Assembly (NCBI GenBank): GCA_002370555.1
Contig: AP014718.1
Span: 2,108,001 to 2,172,000, forward strand
Source of the DNA: Arthrobacter sp. Hiyo4
GTDB lineage: Bacteria; Actinomycetota; Actinomycetes; Actinomycetales; Micrococcaceae
Length of the DNA stretch: 64,000 nt
Direction: 5' to 3'
Both the position numbers and the translations under genes were made by a program. Below the pieces are notes generated by a model. That model ran no database searches and was not told the origin of the DNA. It saw only the letters and a list, made by a program, of their open reading frames with translations. Position 1 is the stretch's first letter, and each line of letters opens with the position of its first letter. Shown in pieces: positions 7,871-17,061 of this stretch.

Positions 7871-8959
7871 GTGGCTGCAAGTACCCTCACCGAGGTGGCC
7901 CGGCTGGCGGGCGTGTCGCCGGCCACCGCCTCCCGTGTGCTGAACGGCTCCGCCCGGATACCCGGCAAGGATATTGCGGACCGGGTGCGCCAGGCCGCCG
8001 AATCCCTCGGCTACATTCCCAACGCCCAGGCGCAGGGGCTGGCCAAGTCCAGCTCCGGGCTGATCGGGCTGATCGTCCATGACATTGCCGATCCGTACTT
8101 CGCAGCCATCGCCCGCGGCGTCCAGGATGCCGCGAGGGAACAGCACAAGCTGGTGCTGCTGGCCACCACCGAGGGTGCTCCGGACAGTGAGAAGGAAGCC
8201 GTGGCTGCCTTCGCCGCACGCCGCGCCGATTCCATCGTGATCGCAGGATCACGGACGTCCCGCACCGGGGACCGGGAAGGCAACACCGAACTCGCTGCGG
8301 AACTGGACCGGTACTGCCGCAACGGCGGCCACGTGGGCGTGATCGGCCACGGGATTGTGGGCGCCACGGCAGCGGATGGCTACCACGTGGTGAGTGTGCC
8401 CAATGAGGAGCTGGCCGCGCAGCTCGCAGCTGAGCTGGCCGCGTCGCGGGAAGAAGACTTCGTGATCGTCGGCGGCCCGGAAGGGCTGTTCACCTCCGAC
8501 GACCGGATCCGGGGGTTCCAGCGCGGCCTGGCCAGCGCCGGCCTGCCTGCCGCAGACGTCATCCGCACGGACTTCACCCGAGCGGGCGGCTTTGAGGCCG
8601 GCCTCGCCCTGGCTGCACGGATCACAGCGTCCCCACCCGGGACCGAGACAAAACGGCTCTGCATCTTTGCCGTCAACGATGTTATGGCCATCGGGGCCGC
8701 CGCCGCGCTGCGCTCCAAGGGACTGCGGATCCCGCGCGACGCCGCCGTTGCCGGCTTCGACGATATTGAGACTCTGCGCGATTTCCGGCCGGCCCTCTCC
8801 ACGGTGCACCTTCCCCTGGAGGAGATCGGACGGCAGGCCGCCAGCAGCGCAGCCGACCCGTCCGCCGACGATGCCGGATCGCCCCCGATAACCGGCCAGG
8901 TCATACTCCGGCGCAGCACCGAAGTGGCACACCCGAGCAGCGCCGAGTCGGTGGCCTGA
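7871..8959 (+). CDS. LacI family transcriptional regulator
   Basis: DNA-binding repressor with a periplasmic-binding-protein-like sensor. It starts at GTG 7871 behind GGGAGAAG. The N-terminal helix-turn-helix is LTEVARLAGVSPATASRVLNG, followed by a hinge ending YIPNAQAQGLA and the sensor domain (GLIGLIVHDIADPYFAAI, FVIVGGPEGLFTSDDRI, CIFAVNDVMAIGAAAAL, AVAGFDDIETL). At 362 aa it is slightly longer than the usual 330-340. It is divergent from the oxidoreductase/DUF993/isomerase operon with two palindromic operators between, so it is almost certainly the local regulator. The inducer is unknown, and the gene is intact. Confidence 0.92.
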   Translation: MAASTLTEVARLAGVSPATASRVLNGSARIPGKDIADRVRQAAESLGYIPNAQAQGLAKSSSGLIGLIVHDIADPYFAAIARGVQDAAREQHKLVLLATTEGAPDSEKEAVAAFAARRADSIVIAGSRTSRTGDREGNTELAAELDRYCRNGGHVGVIGHGIVGATAADGYHVVSVPNEELAAQLAAELAASREEDFVIVGGPEGLFTSDDRIRGFQRGLASAGLPAADVIRTDFTRAGGFEAGLALAARITASPPGTETKRLCIFAVNDVMAIGAAAALRSKGLRIPRDAAVAGFDDIETLRDFRPALSTVHLPLEEIGRQAASSAADPSADDAGSPPITGQVILRRSTEVAHPSSAESVA

Positions 8960-8964
8960 CCAGC

Positions 8965-9199
8965 ATGACGGACGGGCCCGCCCCGGCCTGACGACGGCCG
9001 CGGGGCAGTGGAACGGCGTCGAGCGTCTGTTCAGCCGCCCCGGCGAACCGTCCCGCTGCTGGTGCCCAAAGCGGGACCGGCAGACCTGTACCACGGCACG
9101 CTGAACCTCTTCCTGCGCGCCGGGTTCACCGTGGCCAGCAGCGCCGTCCCAGGGCGGGCCGTGGTGCGCCCGAGCCTCACCGGGCCTAAGGGAGCGTAA
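8965..9199 (+). pseudogene. GNAT acetyltransferase remnant
   Basis: Two pieces of a GNAT N-acetyltransferase are juxtaposed. After ATG 8965 (MTDGPAPA) and a one-base shift near 8988, the frame reads QWNGVERLFSRPGEPSRCWC, like the N-terminus of actinobacterial GNATs (ERLF..PG.PS.CWC). From about 9060 another frame reads PADLYHGTLNLFLRAGFTV and ends GRAVVRPSLTG, which is the typical GNAT C-terminus (YHGTL.LF..AGF). The roughly 120 residues in between, including the acetyl-CoA-binding loop, are missing: 235 bp against about 600. The stop overlaps the 3' end of convergent map by 14 bp. This is either a decayed gene or an assembly collapse. Confidence 0.5.
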
Positions 9200-9951
9200 G
9201 GATCAGCGGGCCATCGGCAGTGATGGCCACTGTGTGTTCGCTGTGGGCAGCCCGGCGGCCGTTGGCGGAGCGCAGCGTCCAACCGTCGTCGTCCTGGTAG
9301 TAGTCGTCCTTGCGGCCCAGGATCAGCATGGGCTCGATGGCGATGACCAGCCCTCGGTGAGCTTGATCCCCGTCCCGGCCTGCCGTCGTTGGGCACCGGC
9401 GGTTCGGCGTGCATGGTGCGGCCGATCCCGTGGCCGCCGTGGTCAGCCAGCAGACCGTAGCCCGCCCGCCGCGCGGCGCCGCCGATCGCGTAGGCAAGAT
9501 CGCCCATTTTGTTCCCGATCCGGGCTGCCTCGATCCCACGGGCCAAAGCGGCATCCGTGGCATCAATGAGGGCCTGGTCCACAGGATCGGGCGTTCCCAC
9601 AATGAAACTGACGGCCGCATCGCCGCACCAGCCCTCCAGGAATGCCCCGCAATCCACGCTGAGCAGGTCACCGTCCTGGAGTTGGTAGCCATCGGGGATT
9701 CCGTGGACCACGGCGTCGTTCACACTGGTGCAGATCACGCCGGGAAACGGAACAGCGGCCCAGCGCGGGTGGTAGTCCAGGAAGGCCGGTGTGGCTCCCG
9801 CCGCGGCAATCGTCTCGGCGGCCAGCGCATCGAGGTCACGCAGGGTGACACCCACTCCGGCGGCCTCACGCACCGCCGCCAGCGTATTGGCCACCACCCG
9901 CCCGGCTTCGCGCATGAGGGCAATCTGCTCGGGAGTCTTGATCATGGACAT
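9186..9951 (-). CDS. map: Type I methionine aminopeptidase, frameshifted
   Basis: Removes the initiator Met from nascent proteins. It starts at ATG 9951 (MSMIKTPEQIALMREAGRV) with GGAGG eight bases upstream. Metal ligands are visible: VICTSVNDAVVHGIPD (substrate His), LLSVDCGAFLEGWCGDAAV (two Asp), LLADHGGHGIGRTMHAEP (His), and after the break LVIAIEPMLILG (Glu) and SEHTVAIT (Glu). The frame is lost between NDGRPGRG and EGLVIAIEPM (about 9355-9377). Two single-G deletions in G runs explain the shift. The length of about 255 aa is normal. It lies away from the ribosomal protein operon and is likely a second map paralog. Confidence 0.9.
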
Positions 9952-10082
9952 GCAGGGAACCTCCGACGTCGGGTGGCACGGTGCACGGGAACGTGCACTT
10001 TGTCTGGTCCCACTCTAGAGCCGTCCCGCTGAGGATGGACCGGCCAACATCCACGCGGCCGGCACCTCGCTAAAGTTGCACC

Positions 10083-10853
10083 ATGGACCGGATGTCGCCG
10101 AATGACGAATCGCCGGACACGGAAGCTCTGGCCACGGAGACTCCGAACCGCGAGTTGCTGGATGCCGTGCGCGCGGCGCTGCGGGAGCGGACGGACCCCG
10201 TGCGGGCCACTGGCGCGCAGGCGTATATGAAGTCCACTCTGCCCTCACTGGGTGTCAGGGTCCCGGAAGTCAGACGGCTGGCGATGGCCGCGGCTTCCGT
10301 CCATCCCGTGACGTCGGCGGGCCAGTTGCGGGCCTCGGTACTGGAACTCTGGCGCGGCTCCACAGTAGGCGAGGAACGCTATGCGGCCATTGACCTGACA
10401 AGCCTCCGGTTGGCGGCCCGTGACCAGCTGATGGTCCCGGTCTATGAGGAGATCATCCGCACCGGCGCGTGGTGGGATTTCGTGGACGGGGTGTCGCATC
10501 GCATCGGCGGGCTTCTTCAGGCCCACCGGCCCATGATGACCGAACTCCTGCTGGCCTGGAGCACGGACCAGGACTTCTGGATCCGGCGGTCGGCCATCAC
10601 CTCGCAGTTAAAGGCCAAGGCCAGCACGGATCAGGACCTGCTGCGGGCTGTCATTGAGCCGAACCTGGCGGACCCGGAGTTTTTCATCCAGAAGGCCATT
10701 GGCTGGGCGCTGCGTGAATACGCCAAAACGGACCCGGAGTGGGTACACGATTTCGTGGCGGAAAAGGGCACGCGGTTGAGTCCGCTGTCCCGGAAGGAAT
10801 CCTTTCGGCACCTGGAACAGAGCACGACGGCGGGAATCACCGGCGCCGGATAA
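10083..10853 (+). CDS. DNA alkylation repair protein (AlkD-like HEAT-repeat glycosylase)
   Basis: AlkD-family proteins excise N3- and N7-alkylated purines. The 256 aa form an all-helical HEAT-like solenoid. Recognisable segments are MKSTLPSLGVRVPEVRRLA, EERYAAIDL, WWDFVDGVSHRIGG, DQDFWIRRSAITSQL and FFIQKAIGWALREYAKTDP. The WWDFVD and FIQKAIGWALRE motifs hold the aromatic and acidic residues of the AlkD cleft. It starts at ATG 10083, with ATG 10092 also possible, and is divergent from map. The gene is intact. The fold assignment is firm, while glycosylase specificity is inferred from the family. Confidence 0.88.
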   Translation: MDRMSPNDESPDTEALATETPNRELLDAVRAALRERTDPVRATGAQAYMKSTLPSLGVRVPEVRRLAMAAASVHPVTSAGQLRASVLELWRGSTVGEERYAAIDLTSLRLAARDQLMVPVYEEIIRTGAWWDFVDGVSHRIGGLLQAHRPMMTELLLAWSTDQDFWIRRSAITSQLKAKASTDQDLLRAVIEPNLADPEFFIQKAIGWALREYAKTDPEWVHDFVAEKGTRLSPLSRKESFRHLEQSTTAGITGAG

Positions 10854-10868
10854 CCGCGCCTGCGGAGA

Positions 10869-12422
10869 CTAGATAACGGGGCGTTCGGTCACCGGTTCGG
10901 CCGACTTCCGGAACAGCCTCTTGGTGTCCGGATCCATGAAGATCAGGTACATGGCAAAAAGCAGGCCGGTAATCGCCGCCGCGAAGCGGGCCAACACCAG
11001 GGCAAGTCCCAGGTCCTCGGTCTGGAGGTAGGGAAATACCTCCAGCTGGTCGGAAATGGCGTAAATCATAAAGAACGACACGATGAAATACAGGGCCTTG
11101 ACCTGCCAGTCATTGCGGATGCCTGTCACCGCGAACAGCGGGATGAGCCACACCACGTACCAGGCCTGGATCATCGGCGCCAGCACCACAATGGCCGCAA
11201 AGCCCAAGGTGAGGCGGCGGATCAGCCGCTCATGCTCACCCCTGAAGATCTGGAAGGCGACGATGCCTACGGCAAGTAGTTTTCCGGCGTCGAACACCCA
11301 GTCGGCGAGAGTCCACCCGTCGAGGCCGAAGGCGTTCGAAACGGAAGCGACCACCAGCCCCACCAAGCCCACCGGCGCGTACCAAATGAAAAGGCTGCCA
11401 GGGGCGGACAGCCCATTGATCCAGCCGAAGCCGAACCCGTTGACGAGGCTCAGGCCATACAGAATGGCCAGGCTCAGCCCTCCGGTCAGTCCCCAGAACA
11501 GGAATTTCCGCGGCCAGCCGGCGTTCTTGCCTGCCCAGATCAGGCCGATGAACGGCAGGAAAACGATGGTGATGGGTTTGACGGCGATGGAAAGGGTGAC
11601 GAGGACTATGCCCAGCACCACGCGCCTGGTGGCCGCGTAGTACAGCCCGGCAAGGGCCAGCCCGATCATGAGGGCATCGTTGTGGACGCTGGCGATGAAG
11701 TTGGTGAGGAACAGGGGGTTGGCCGCGGTGAGCCACAAGGCGCGGTGCGGATTGACGCCGTGAAGCTCGGCCAGCTTGGGCACATAGATGACACAGAGGA
11801 CCACACCAAACAGCGCCACGAGCCTGAAAAGCATCACGCTGGCCTCGGGCTGGACGTTGGTGGACCAGACCACAAACTGCTCAATCCATAGAAACAGCTG
11901 GCCGTACGGCACGGGAGCTTCAGTCCACTGTTTGTCGGCGCCAAGCTGGAAATAGTTGGACAACGCCGAGATGCCGTTCTCGTAGGGGTTGAACCCCTCC
12001 ACCATCAGCCTGCCCTGACCAATGTAGGCATACACGTCGCGGCTGAAGAGCGGGACAGTGAACATCAACGGCAGGCCCCATGCTGCGGTGGCCTGCAGCG
12101 TTGCCGTTCGCGCCGCCGGCCCCAAACACGGACCCGCTGGCCAAGCCTGAGCCAGGAGCGGACCAGGAGCATGCCGCCCACCGCAACCAGCACGATGGCC
12201 AGGGCAACGCCGACGGCCTCCGTCCGCATCCAGATAAAGATCGGTACCCGGCGGAGTTCGGAAACGGGGGCCAGCCAGCCGACGCCGAGGGATCCGAACA
12301 CCATAAGGACCGAGCCGACAAGACCGGCAAGGATGGGGACCTGGCGTTGTCCACTTCTGCCGCACCGGGCTCCGGGATCACGCTGGCCGCCGTCTCCCCG
12401 TTGCAGGCACAGGCGCCGTCAT
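10869..12422 (-). CDS. Polyprenol-phosphomannose-dependent alpha-1,6-mannosyltransferase-like membrane protein (MptB/GT-C family), frameshifted
   Basis: A polytopic GT-C glycosyltransferase of the MptB type. After a cytosolic N-terminus come helices such as VGVALAIVLVAVGGMLLV, then the diagnostic loop LFSRDVYAYIGQGRLMVEGF, whose acidic residue is the presumed catalytic one in GT-C enzymes. Next is NPLFLTNFIASVHNDALMIG and about ten further helices. The gene ends DPDTKRLFRKSAEP. The most plausible start is ATG 12422 (MTAPVPATGRRRP). Frame breaks near 12380 and 12115 must be bridged to reach the first helices. In mycobacteria MptB extends lipomannan; here the acceptor is unknown. The gene stands alone. 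Confidence 0.72.
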
Positions 12423-12583
12423 CTCAGGATCGTCCAATCTCTTTACACTCGGCGCTTCAGTCCCGCGGGCGGCGGTGGCCGCCGGGCCGCGCAGGCACAG
12501 CACAGCGGCAAAATCCTCGCCCCCATGTACCCAAAATCCTAGCATCGGACGGTTGCGCCGGAGCTAAACGGTAGGCTGGTCCG

Positions 12584-13246
12584 GTGCCTATATCTAACGA
12601 ACGCATCGTCTGGATCGACTGCGAAATGACCGGCCTGGACATCAAGAATGACGCCCTGATCGAGGTGGCGGCGCTGGTGACGGACTCAGAGCTCAACATT
12701 CTCGGCGACGGTGTGGACGTGGTGATCAAGCCTGAGGATACTGCCCTCGCCCAGATGAACGACTTTGTGAGGGACATGCACACCCGGTCCGGGCTGCTCA
12801 AGGAACTGCCGCACGGCAAGACCATGGCCGAGGCCGAAGCCGCCGTGATGGAATACATCGAAAAGTGGGTGCCGGACCCGCGCAAGGCACCGCTGGGCGG
12901 CAACTCCGTGGGGACCGACCGCGTCTTCCTCTCCCGCGACATGCCGGCCGTTGTGGAGCACCTGCATTACCGCGTGATCGACGTGAGCACTATTAAGGAA
13001 CTCTCCCGCCGCTGGTTCGCCCGGGCTTACTTCCAGTCCCCCGCCAAGAAGGGCGGCCACCGTGCCCTGGGTGACATCCAGGATTCCATCGACGAGCTCC
13101 GCTACTACCGCGAGGCGGTTTTTGTTCCGGCTCCGGGCCCTGACAGCGCCACGGCCCGCGAGGTCGCCCAGCGCATCAGTGCCTCGCGGGCACAGCAGGT
13201 ATTCCGAAAGAGTAATCTGCGCCACGTTTGGCGGAAATTTTCGTAA
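12584..13246 (+). CDS. orn: Oligoribonuclease
   Basis: A DEDDh 3'-5' exoribonuclease that degrades 2-5-nt RNA fragments and pGpG. The motifs are intact: exo I WIDCEMTGLD, exo II around GGNSVGTDRVFLSRD, and exo III HRALGDIQDSIDELRYY with the catalytic His. The GTG start at 12584 gives VPISNERIVWID. The C-terminus continues past the usual end (FRKSNLRHVWRKFS). This may be a genuine tail or the result of one missing base after ISASRAQQ. tRNA-His follows about 100 bp downstream. Confidence 0.94.
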   Translation: MPISNERIVWIDCEMTGLDIKNDALIEVAALVTDSELNILGDGVDVVIKPEDTALAQMNDFVRDMHTRSGLLKELPHGKTMAEAEAAVMEYIEKWVPDPRKAPLGGNSVGTDRVFLSRDMPAVVEHLHYRVIDVSTIKELSRRWFARAYFQSPAKKGGHRALGDIQDSIDELRYYREAVFVPAPGPDSATAREVAQRISASRAQQVFRKSNLRHVWRKFS

Positions 13247-13344
13247 AAACCCCAAAAGTGGCGCAAGCACCCTCAAACAGCAGGTAAGCTATTTGAGTTG
13301 CCTTTCCAGAGCACCGGACCACCGGGAAATCTGTGGGGCACATG

Positions 13345-13417
13345 GTGGGCTTAGCTCAGTTGGCAGAGCGCCTGGTTGTGGTCCAGGAGGTCGCGGGTTC
13401 AACCCCCGTAGCTCACC
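13345..13417 (+). tRNA. tRNA-His (anticodon GTG)
   Basis: Acceptor GTGGGCT/AGCTCAC, with a G at 13344 able to act as the histidine-specific G-1 opposite discriminator C. The D arm is AGCTCAGTTGGCAGAGC, the anticodon loop TTGTGGT, and the T arm GCGGGTTCAACCCCCGT. CCA is not encoded. A perfect terminator follows at 13449. Confidence 0.93.
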
Positions 13418-13448
13418 CTCATGGGGCGGCAGTAAAAGCCGTCCATTT

Positions 13449-13488
13449 GGAGGCCGTACCGGATATCCGGTACGGCCTCCATTTTTTT
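13449..13488 (+). terminator. Terminator after tRNA-His
   Basis: The 32-nt sequence 13449-13480 is a perfect palindrome (GGAGGCCGTACCGGAT and its complement) followed by seven T. It is an intrinsic terminator for the tRNA-His transcript. Confidence 0.9.
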
Positions 13489-13533
13489 GCATAGCCGCCG
13501 GCGCCACGCCGCACGCACGAAGGGCCGCCTGAC

Positions 13534-14106
13534 ATGACAGTTTTGCCAATCACCGTCTGGGGTGAACCGGTGCTGCACCGCCGCGCCGCCGAGGTGGAGG
13601 TTTTCGACGACCAACTGCGCACCCTGATCGCGGACATGTTTGAAACCAACGAGGCCGCCAACGGCGTGGGCCTGGCGGCGCCGCAGGTTGGTGTGGGAAA
13701 AAGAATCTTTGTGTACAAGTACGCCAATGACGACGGCGCTCCGCCCATCGGGGTCCTGGTAAACCCGGTACTGACCCTGTCCAAGATCTCGGGCGCGCTG
13801 CCGGACCCCGAGGAAGAGGAAGAGGGCTGCCTCTCCTTCCCCGGCGGCTCATACCCGCTCAAGCGTGCGGAGTGGGCGCGGGTGGAAGGATTTGACGGTC
13901 ATGGGCAGCCGGTGGAGTTCGAAGCGACCGGCTGGTTCGCACGGGTCATCCAGCACGAATACGACCACCTCGACGGAAAACTATACGTCAACCGGCTGAT
14001 TGACCGATATGCACGGAAGGCCATGAAACTGGCCAAGAAGAGCGGCTGGGGTGTGCCGGGCCTGACCTGGATGCCCGGCGTGGATCCGGACCCGTTCGGC
14101 CACTGA
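13534..14106 (+). CDS. def: Peptide deformylase
   Basis: Removes the formyl group from N-terminal fMet. The three catalytic motifs are present: GVGLAAPQVG, EEEGCLSFPGGSYP (metal Cys) and VIQHEYDHLDGKLY (HExxH-type His/Glu). At 190 aa it is a normal actinobacterial size. It starts at ATG 13534. It is separated from tRNA-His by a terminator and converges with the HNH-nuclease gene, whose stop is only 9 bp away. The run of glutamates before the second motif (DPEEEEEGC) is unusual but intact. Confidence 0.95.
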   Translation: MTVLPITVWGEPVLHRRAAEVEVFDDQLRTLIADMFETNEAANGVGLAAPQVGVGKRIFVYKYANDDGAPPIGVLVNPVLTLSKISGALPDPEEEEEGCLSFPGGSYPLKRAEWARVEGFDGHGQPVEFEATGWFARVIQHEYDHLDGKLYVNRLIDRYARKAMKLAKKSGWGVPGLTWMPGVDPDPFGH

Positions 14107-14115
14107 GCCGACGCA

Positions 14116-14912
14116 TTACCTCGCGGTAATGGTTGGCTGGTCCGGGCAGGAGTCCAGGACGCGCTTCATCGCATCCTTCTCCGGCTGCGTGACCCACAGT
14201 CCATAGGATGCCTTAACCGATATCTGGCGGGCCACGTAATGGCAGCGGATGTTCTTGTTCTTCGGCAGCCAGGTGGCGGCGTCGCTTGCGCTCTTCTGCT
14301 GGTTGGCGGGACCGTCCGCGGCGATGAGGTTTATGGGATCGTTGGCCAGGCTCTGGCGCTGCTGCGGGGTCAGCCCCTGTGCGCCTTTCTGCCACGCGTC
14401 TCCGAGCGCCACGACGTGGTCGATCTGGATTTCCTTGCTGCTTTCCGGGCCACGCCGGAACTCCAAGGCTTTCCCCGTGTACGGCTCATGGATGGACCCT
14501 GACATTACCTTGCATTTGGAACCCTCCGTGAAGCCCACAGCGGTGAGGTCCCTGCGGAGAATGTCGTTGCGGGTGTCGCAGCCGTTCCGGTCGACATCCA
14601 GCCAGGCTTGCCCGAAGGCTTCCCGCTGGTAATTGTCCTTGGGGCCCGTCCCTTGACGGAAAGCCGCTCGAGGGCGGCCAGGGCACTCCCCTGCGGTACA
14701 GCGTGCACCGGGATCACGGGCTTCATCCAGGTCCCATCGAAAACAGGCGCCTCGCGGGGCCCGGCGATTGCCGGTTCTGCCGCAACGAACTGGCCCGCGG
14801 TGAAAAACCACCCCGCGGAGCCCACTGCGGACAGGGCCAGCACGGCCAGCAGAGCCCAGGCCTGCCTCGAGCGGCGGCGGGCATGGCGGTAGGCGCGCCA
14901 GCTGACGGTCAT
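14116..14912 (-). CDS. Secreted HNH endonuclease family protein (DUF1524), frameshifted
   Basis: An exported or membrane-anchored nuclease-like protein. From ATG 14912 (MTVSWRAYRHARRRSRQAW) a basic N-terminus precedes one hydrophobic segment (ALLAVLALSAVGSAGWFF), so the domain lies outside the membrane. The C-terminal part carries DRNGCDTRNDILRRD and IQIDHVVALGDAWQKGAQ, the DHVVAL motif with the HNH His, and NDPINLIAADGPANQQK with the second half of the site. The frame shifts near 14650 between SVKGRAP and KDNYQREAF, which one extra C in a C run repairs. Related secreted proteins are common in Actinobacteria. The role is probably nutrient DNA degradation, by inference. Confidence 0.85.
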
Positions 14913-15037
14913 GGGCAACCGGCTCTTCCCGAAATGTAATGCACCAGAAGAGCCTAGGCCACCCCCCTGACACCCATGCGGTTATCCACAATGGGGAGGA
15001 CGAGTGGCCCGGGTGATCCGCCTACTGCAATCGCCGG

Positions 15038-15241
15038 CTACTGCTCCCGGGCTACGCGGCGCAGGTCTTCTTCGGCAACCTTGAGGAGCCCTTCGAGCTG
15101 GCGCACGCGGTCTTCGCCGACGTCGCCGGAGGCCCGGGACGCGCGGGCCTGCTCCAGGAGCCTGATGGCTTCTTTGTGGTTGGCCTTGGCGACGTCGAGG
15201 GCGTGTTCAAGAGTGGTCTCGTGGAGAGTTTCGTTATCCAT
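15038..15241 (-). CDS. Small coiled-coil hypothetical protein
   Basis: A 67-aa protein (MDNETLHETTLEHALDVAKA at the start, ending EEDLRRVAREQ) made almost wholly of charged heptad-like helix, a probable short coiled coil. It lies downstream of gap on the same strand with a 78-bp gap. I recognise no family. The composition is unlike a random shadow frame and the ATG at 15241 is followed by balanced codon use, so I consider it real. Confidence 0.55.
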   Translation of the reverse strand: MDNETLHETTLEHALDVAKANHKEAIRLLEQARASRASGDVGEDRVRQLEGLLKVAEEDLRRVAREQ

Positions 15242-15319
15242 GCCACCAGTGTGGTCCCGATTCCCGGCTGATTCCAGCGAATCAGCCGGGAATGTCGGGC
15301 AGCCAGCCCGGCAGACGGC

Positions 15320-16798
15320 CTAGACGGCGATTGCGGCCAAGGCAGCAGCGGCTTCCTTGGCGGGGAAGGACGGCGGGTTGACGCCGGCCATCTCTTCCAT
15401 GACCCGGACCACCTGGCAGCTGTAGCCAAACTCGTTGTCGTACCAGACGTAAAGAATCAGGTTCTTGTCGTTGGAGATCGTGGCGAGGCCGTCCACGATG
15501 CCGGCACGGCGCGAGCCGACGAAGTCGGTTGAAACAACCTCGGGCGAATCAATGTAGTCAATCTGCTTGCGCAGGTCCGAATGCAGGGACATCTGGCGCA
15601 GGTAGTCGTTCACCTCATCCTTGGTCGTGCCGTTCTCAAGGCTCAGGTTCAGGATGGCCAGCGAAACGTCCGGCGTGGGGACCCTGATGGAACTTCCCGT
15701 GAGCTTGCCCAGCAGTTCGGGCAGTGCCTTCGCTACAGCGGTGGCCGCGCCGGTTTCGGTGATCACCATGTTCAGCGCGGCGGAGCGGCCGCGGCGGTCG
15801 CCCTTGTGGAAGTTGTCGATCAGGTTCTGGTCGTTGGTGAAGGAGTGGACGGTCTCAACGTGGCCGTGGACCACACCGAACTTGTCGTTGATGGCCTTCA
15901 GGACCGGGGTGATGGCGTTGGTGGTGCAGGACGCTGCGGAAACGATCTGGTCCGTGTCCTCGATGGTGCCGTGGTTGATGCCGTGCACGATGTTCTTCAG
16001 ATTGCCCTTGCCCGGGGCGGTGAGGAGCACGCGGGCAACGCCCTTGCTCTGCAGATGCTGCGACAGACCCTCGGCGTCGCGCCAGCGGCCCGTGTTGTCC
16101 ACCACCAGGGCGTTGTGGATGCCGTAGGCGGTGTAGTCGATCGTGGCGGGGTTGTCCGAGTAGATGACCTGGACCTGGACGCCGTTGGCGGTGATGGTGT
16201 TGGCGTCCTCGTCCACGCGAATGGTTCCCTCGAAGGAGCCGTGGACCGAGTCGCGGCGCAGCAGGCTGGCGCGCTTGGTGAGGTCCTTGTCCGAGCCGCG
16301 GCGCACCACGATGGCGCGCAGGCGCAGGCCGTGGCCGCCGCCGGCCTTTTCGATGAGAAGGCGCGCCAGCAGGCGGCCGATCCTGCCAAAGCCGTAGAGC
16401 ACAACGTCGGTGCTGGTGCGGTCATCGCCGCCACGCTTGCCAACTACCTCGGCAAGCTCGGCGCGGAGGAACGCTTCCAGGGTGGCGCCGTCGCCTTCTG
16501 CCTTGAACTTCTCTGCCAGGCGGGCAACGTCAATGGCCGCCGCACCCAGCTCCAGCTGAGCCAGGATGTTCAGCAGCGGTGCGGTCTCTTCGAGCAGGAG
16601 CTCGGTGTTGCTCATGCGACGGGCGAAACGGTGCGCCTTGAGGATGTTCATGGTGGACTTGTTGATCAGGCTTCGGCCGTGAATGCTGGTCACCACGTTG
16701 TTTTCGCGGTACAGCCGGCCAATCACCGGAATCATGGCCTCGGCGAGAGCCTCCCGGCCCATCCACGTATCAAGACAAGAATCTGACGTCTGGCTCAC
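15320..16798 (-). CDS. gap: Glyceraldehyde-3-phosphate dehydrogenase, long (GapB-like) form
   Basis: Interconverts glyceraldehyde-3-phosphate and 1,3-bisphosphoglycerate. At 492 aa it is about 150 residues longer than glycolytic GapA. An N-terminal extension (to about residue 125, with TSIHGRSLINKSTMN) precedes the Rossmann domain (VVLYGFGRIGRLLARLL). The catalytic SAASCTTNAITPVL is intact, followed by VHSFTNDQNLIDN, GRSAALNMVITETGAA and YVWYDNEFGYSCQVVR. The same architecture occurs in the corynebacterial GapB/GapX, which is linked to gluconeogenesis, so this is likely the gluconeogenic enzyme (inference). The gene is intact with an ATG start at 16798. The 260 bp upstream, to RNase P RNA, hold the promoter region; TAGAAT near 16980 is a possible -10. 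Confidence 0.93.
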   Translation of the reverse strand: MSQTSDSCLDTWMGREALAEAMIPVIGRLYRENNVVTSIHGRSLINKSTMNILKAHRFARRMSNTELLLEETAPLLNILAQLELGAAAIDVARLAEKFKAEGDGATLEAFLRAELAEVVGKRGGDDRTSTDVVLYGFGRIGRLLARLLIEKAGGGHGLRLRAIVVRRGSDKDLTKRASLLRRDSVHGSFEGTIRVDEDANTITANGVQVQVIYSDNPATIDYTAYGIHNALVVDNTGRWRDAEGLSQHLQSKGVARVLLTAPGKGNLKNIVHGINHGTIEDTDQIVSAASCTTNAITPVLKAINDKFGVVHGHVETVHSFTNDQNLIDNFHKGDRRGRSAALNMVITETGAATAVAKALPELLGKLTGSSIRVPTPDVSLAILNLSLENGTTKDEVNDYLRQMSLHSDLRKQIDYIDSPEVVSTDFVGSRRAGIVDGLATISNDKNLILYVWYDNEFGYSCQVVRVMEEMAGVNPPSFPAKEAAAALAAIAV

Positions 16799-17061
16799 AG
16801 AACTACCTTCCTCGGTTCAGCCGCATACGTCCTCGTACGCGGTTGGCGGCCACCTGATGTTGTCCAGGGGCTCTGGCACCGGCAGGATGCGGTCCATCCC
16901 GGGTGCCGTGGAGAAGCGTAAAAAAGCCACCGGCTGCGAACGCAGACCCGGCGGCAGAACTTCTACGTTCGCTCTCTATTCTAGGCTGGAGCGACACCGC
17001 GGACCGCCGCAACCGGCGTGAAATCACTCACATGCGGGCGGGTCCGTGCCCGGCAAGGGGT

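Noticed and set aside
15581..16786. 401-codon plus-strand open frame opposite gap
   Set aside because: It is antisense to the well-conserved gap gene, has Val/Gly/Arg-rich composition and no RBS; long antisense frames are expected at this GC content.
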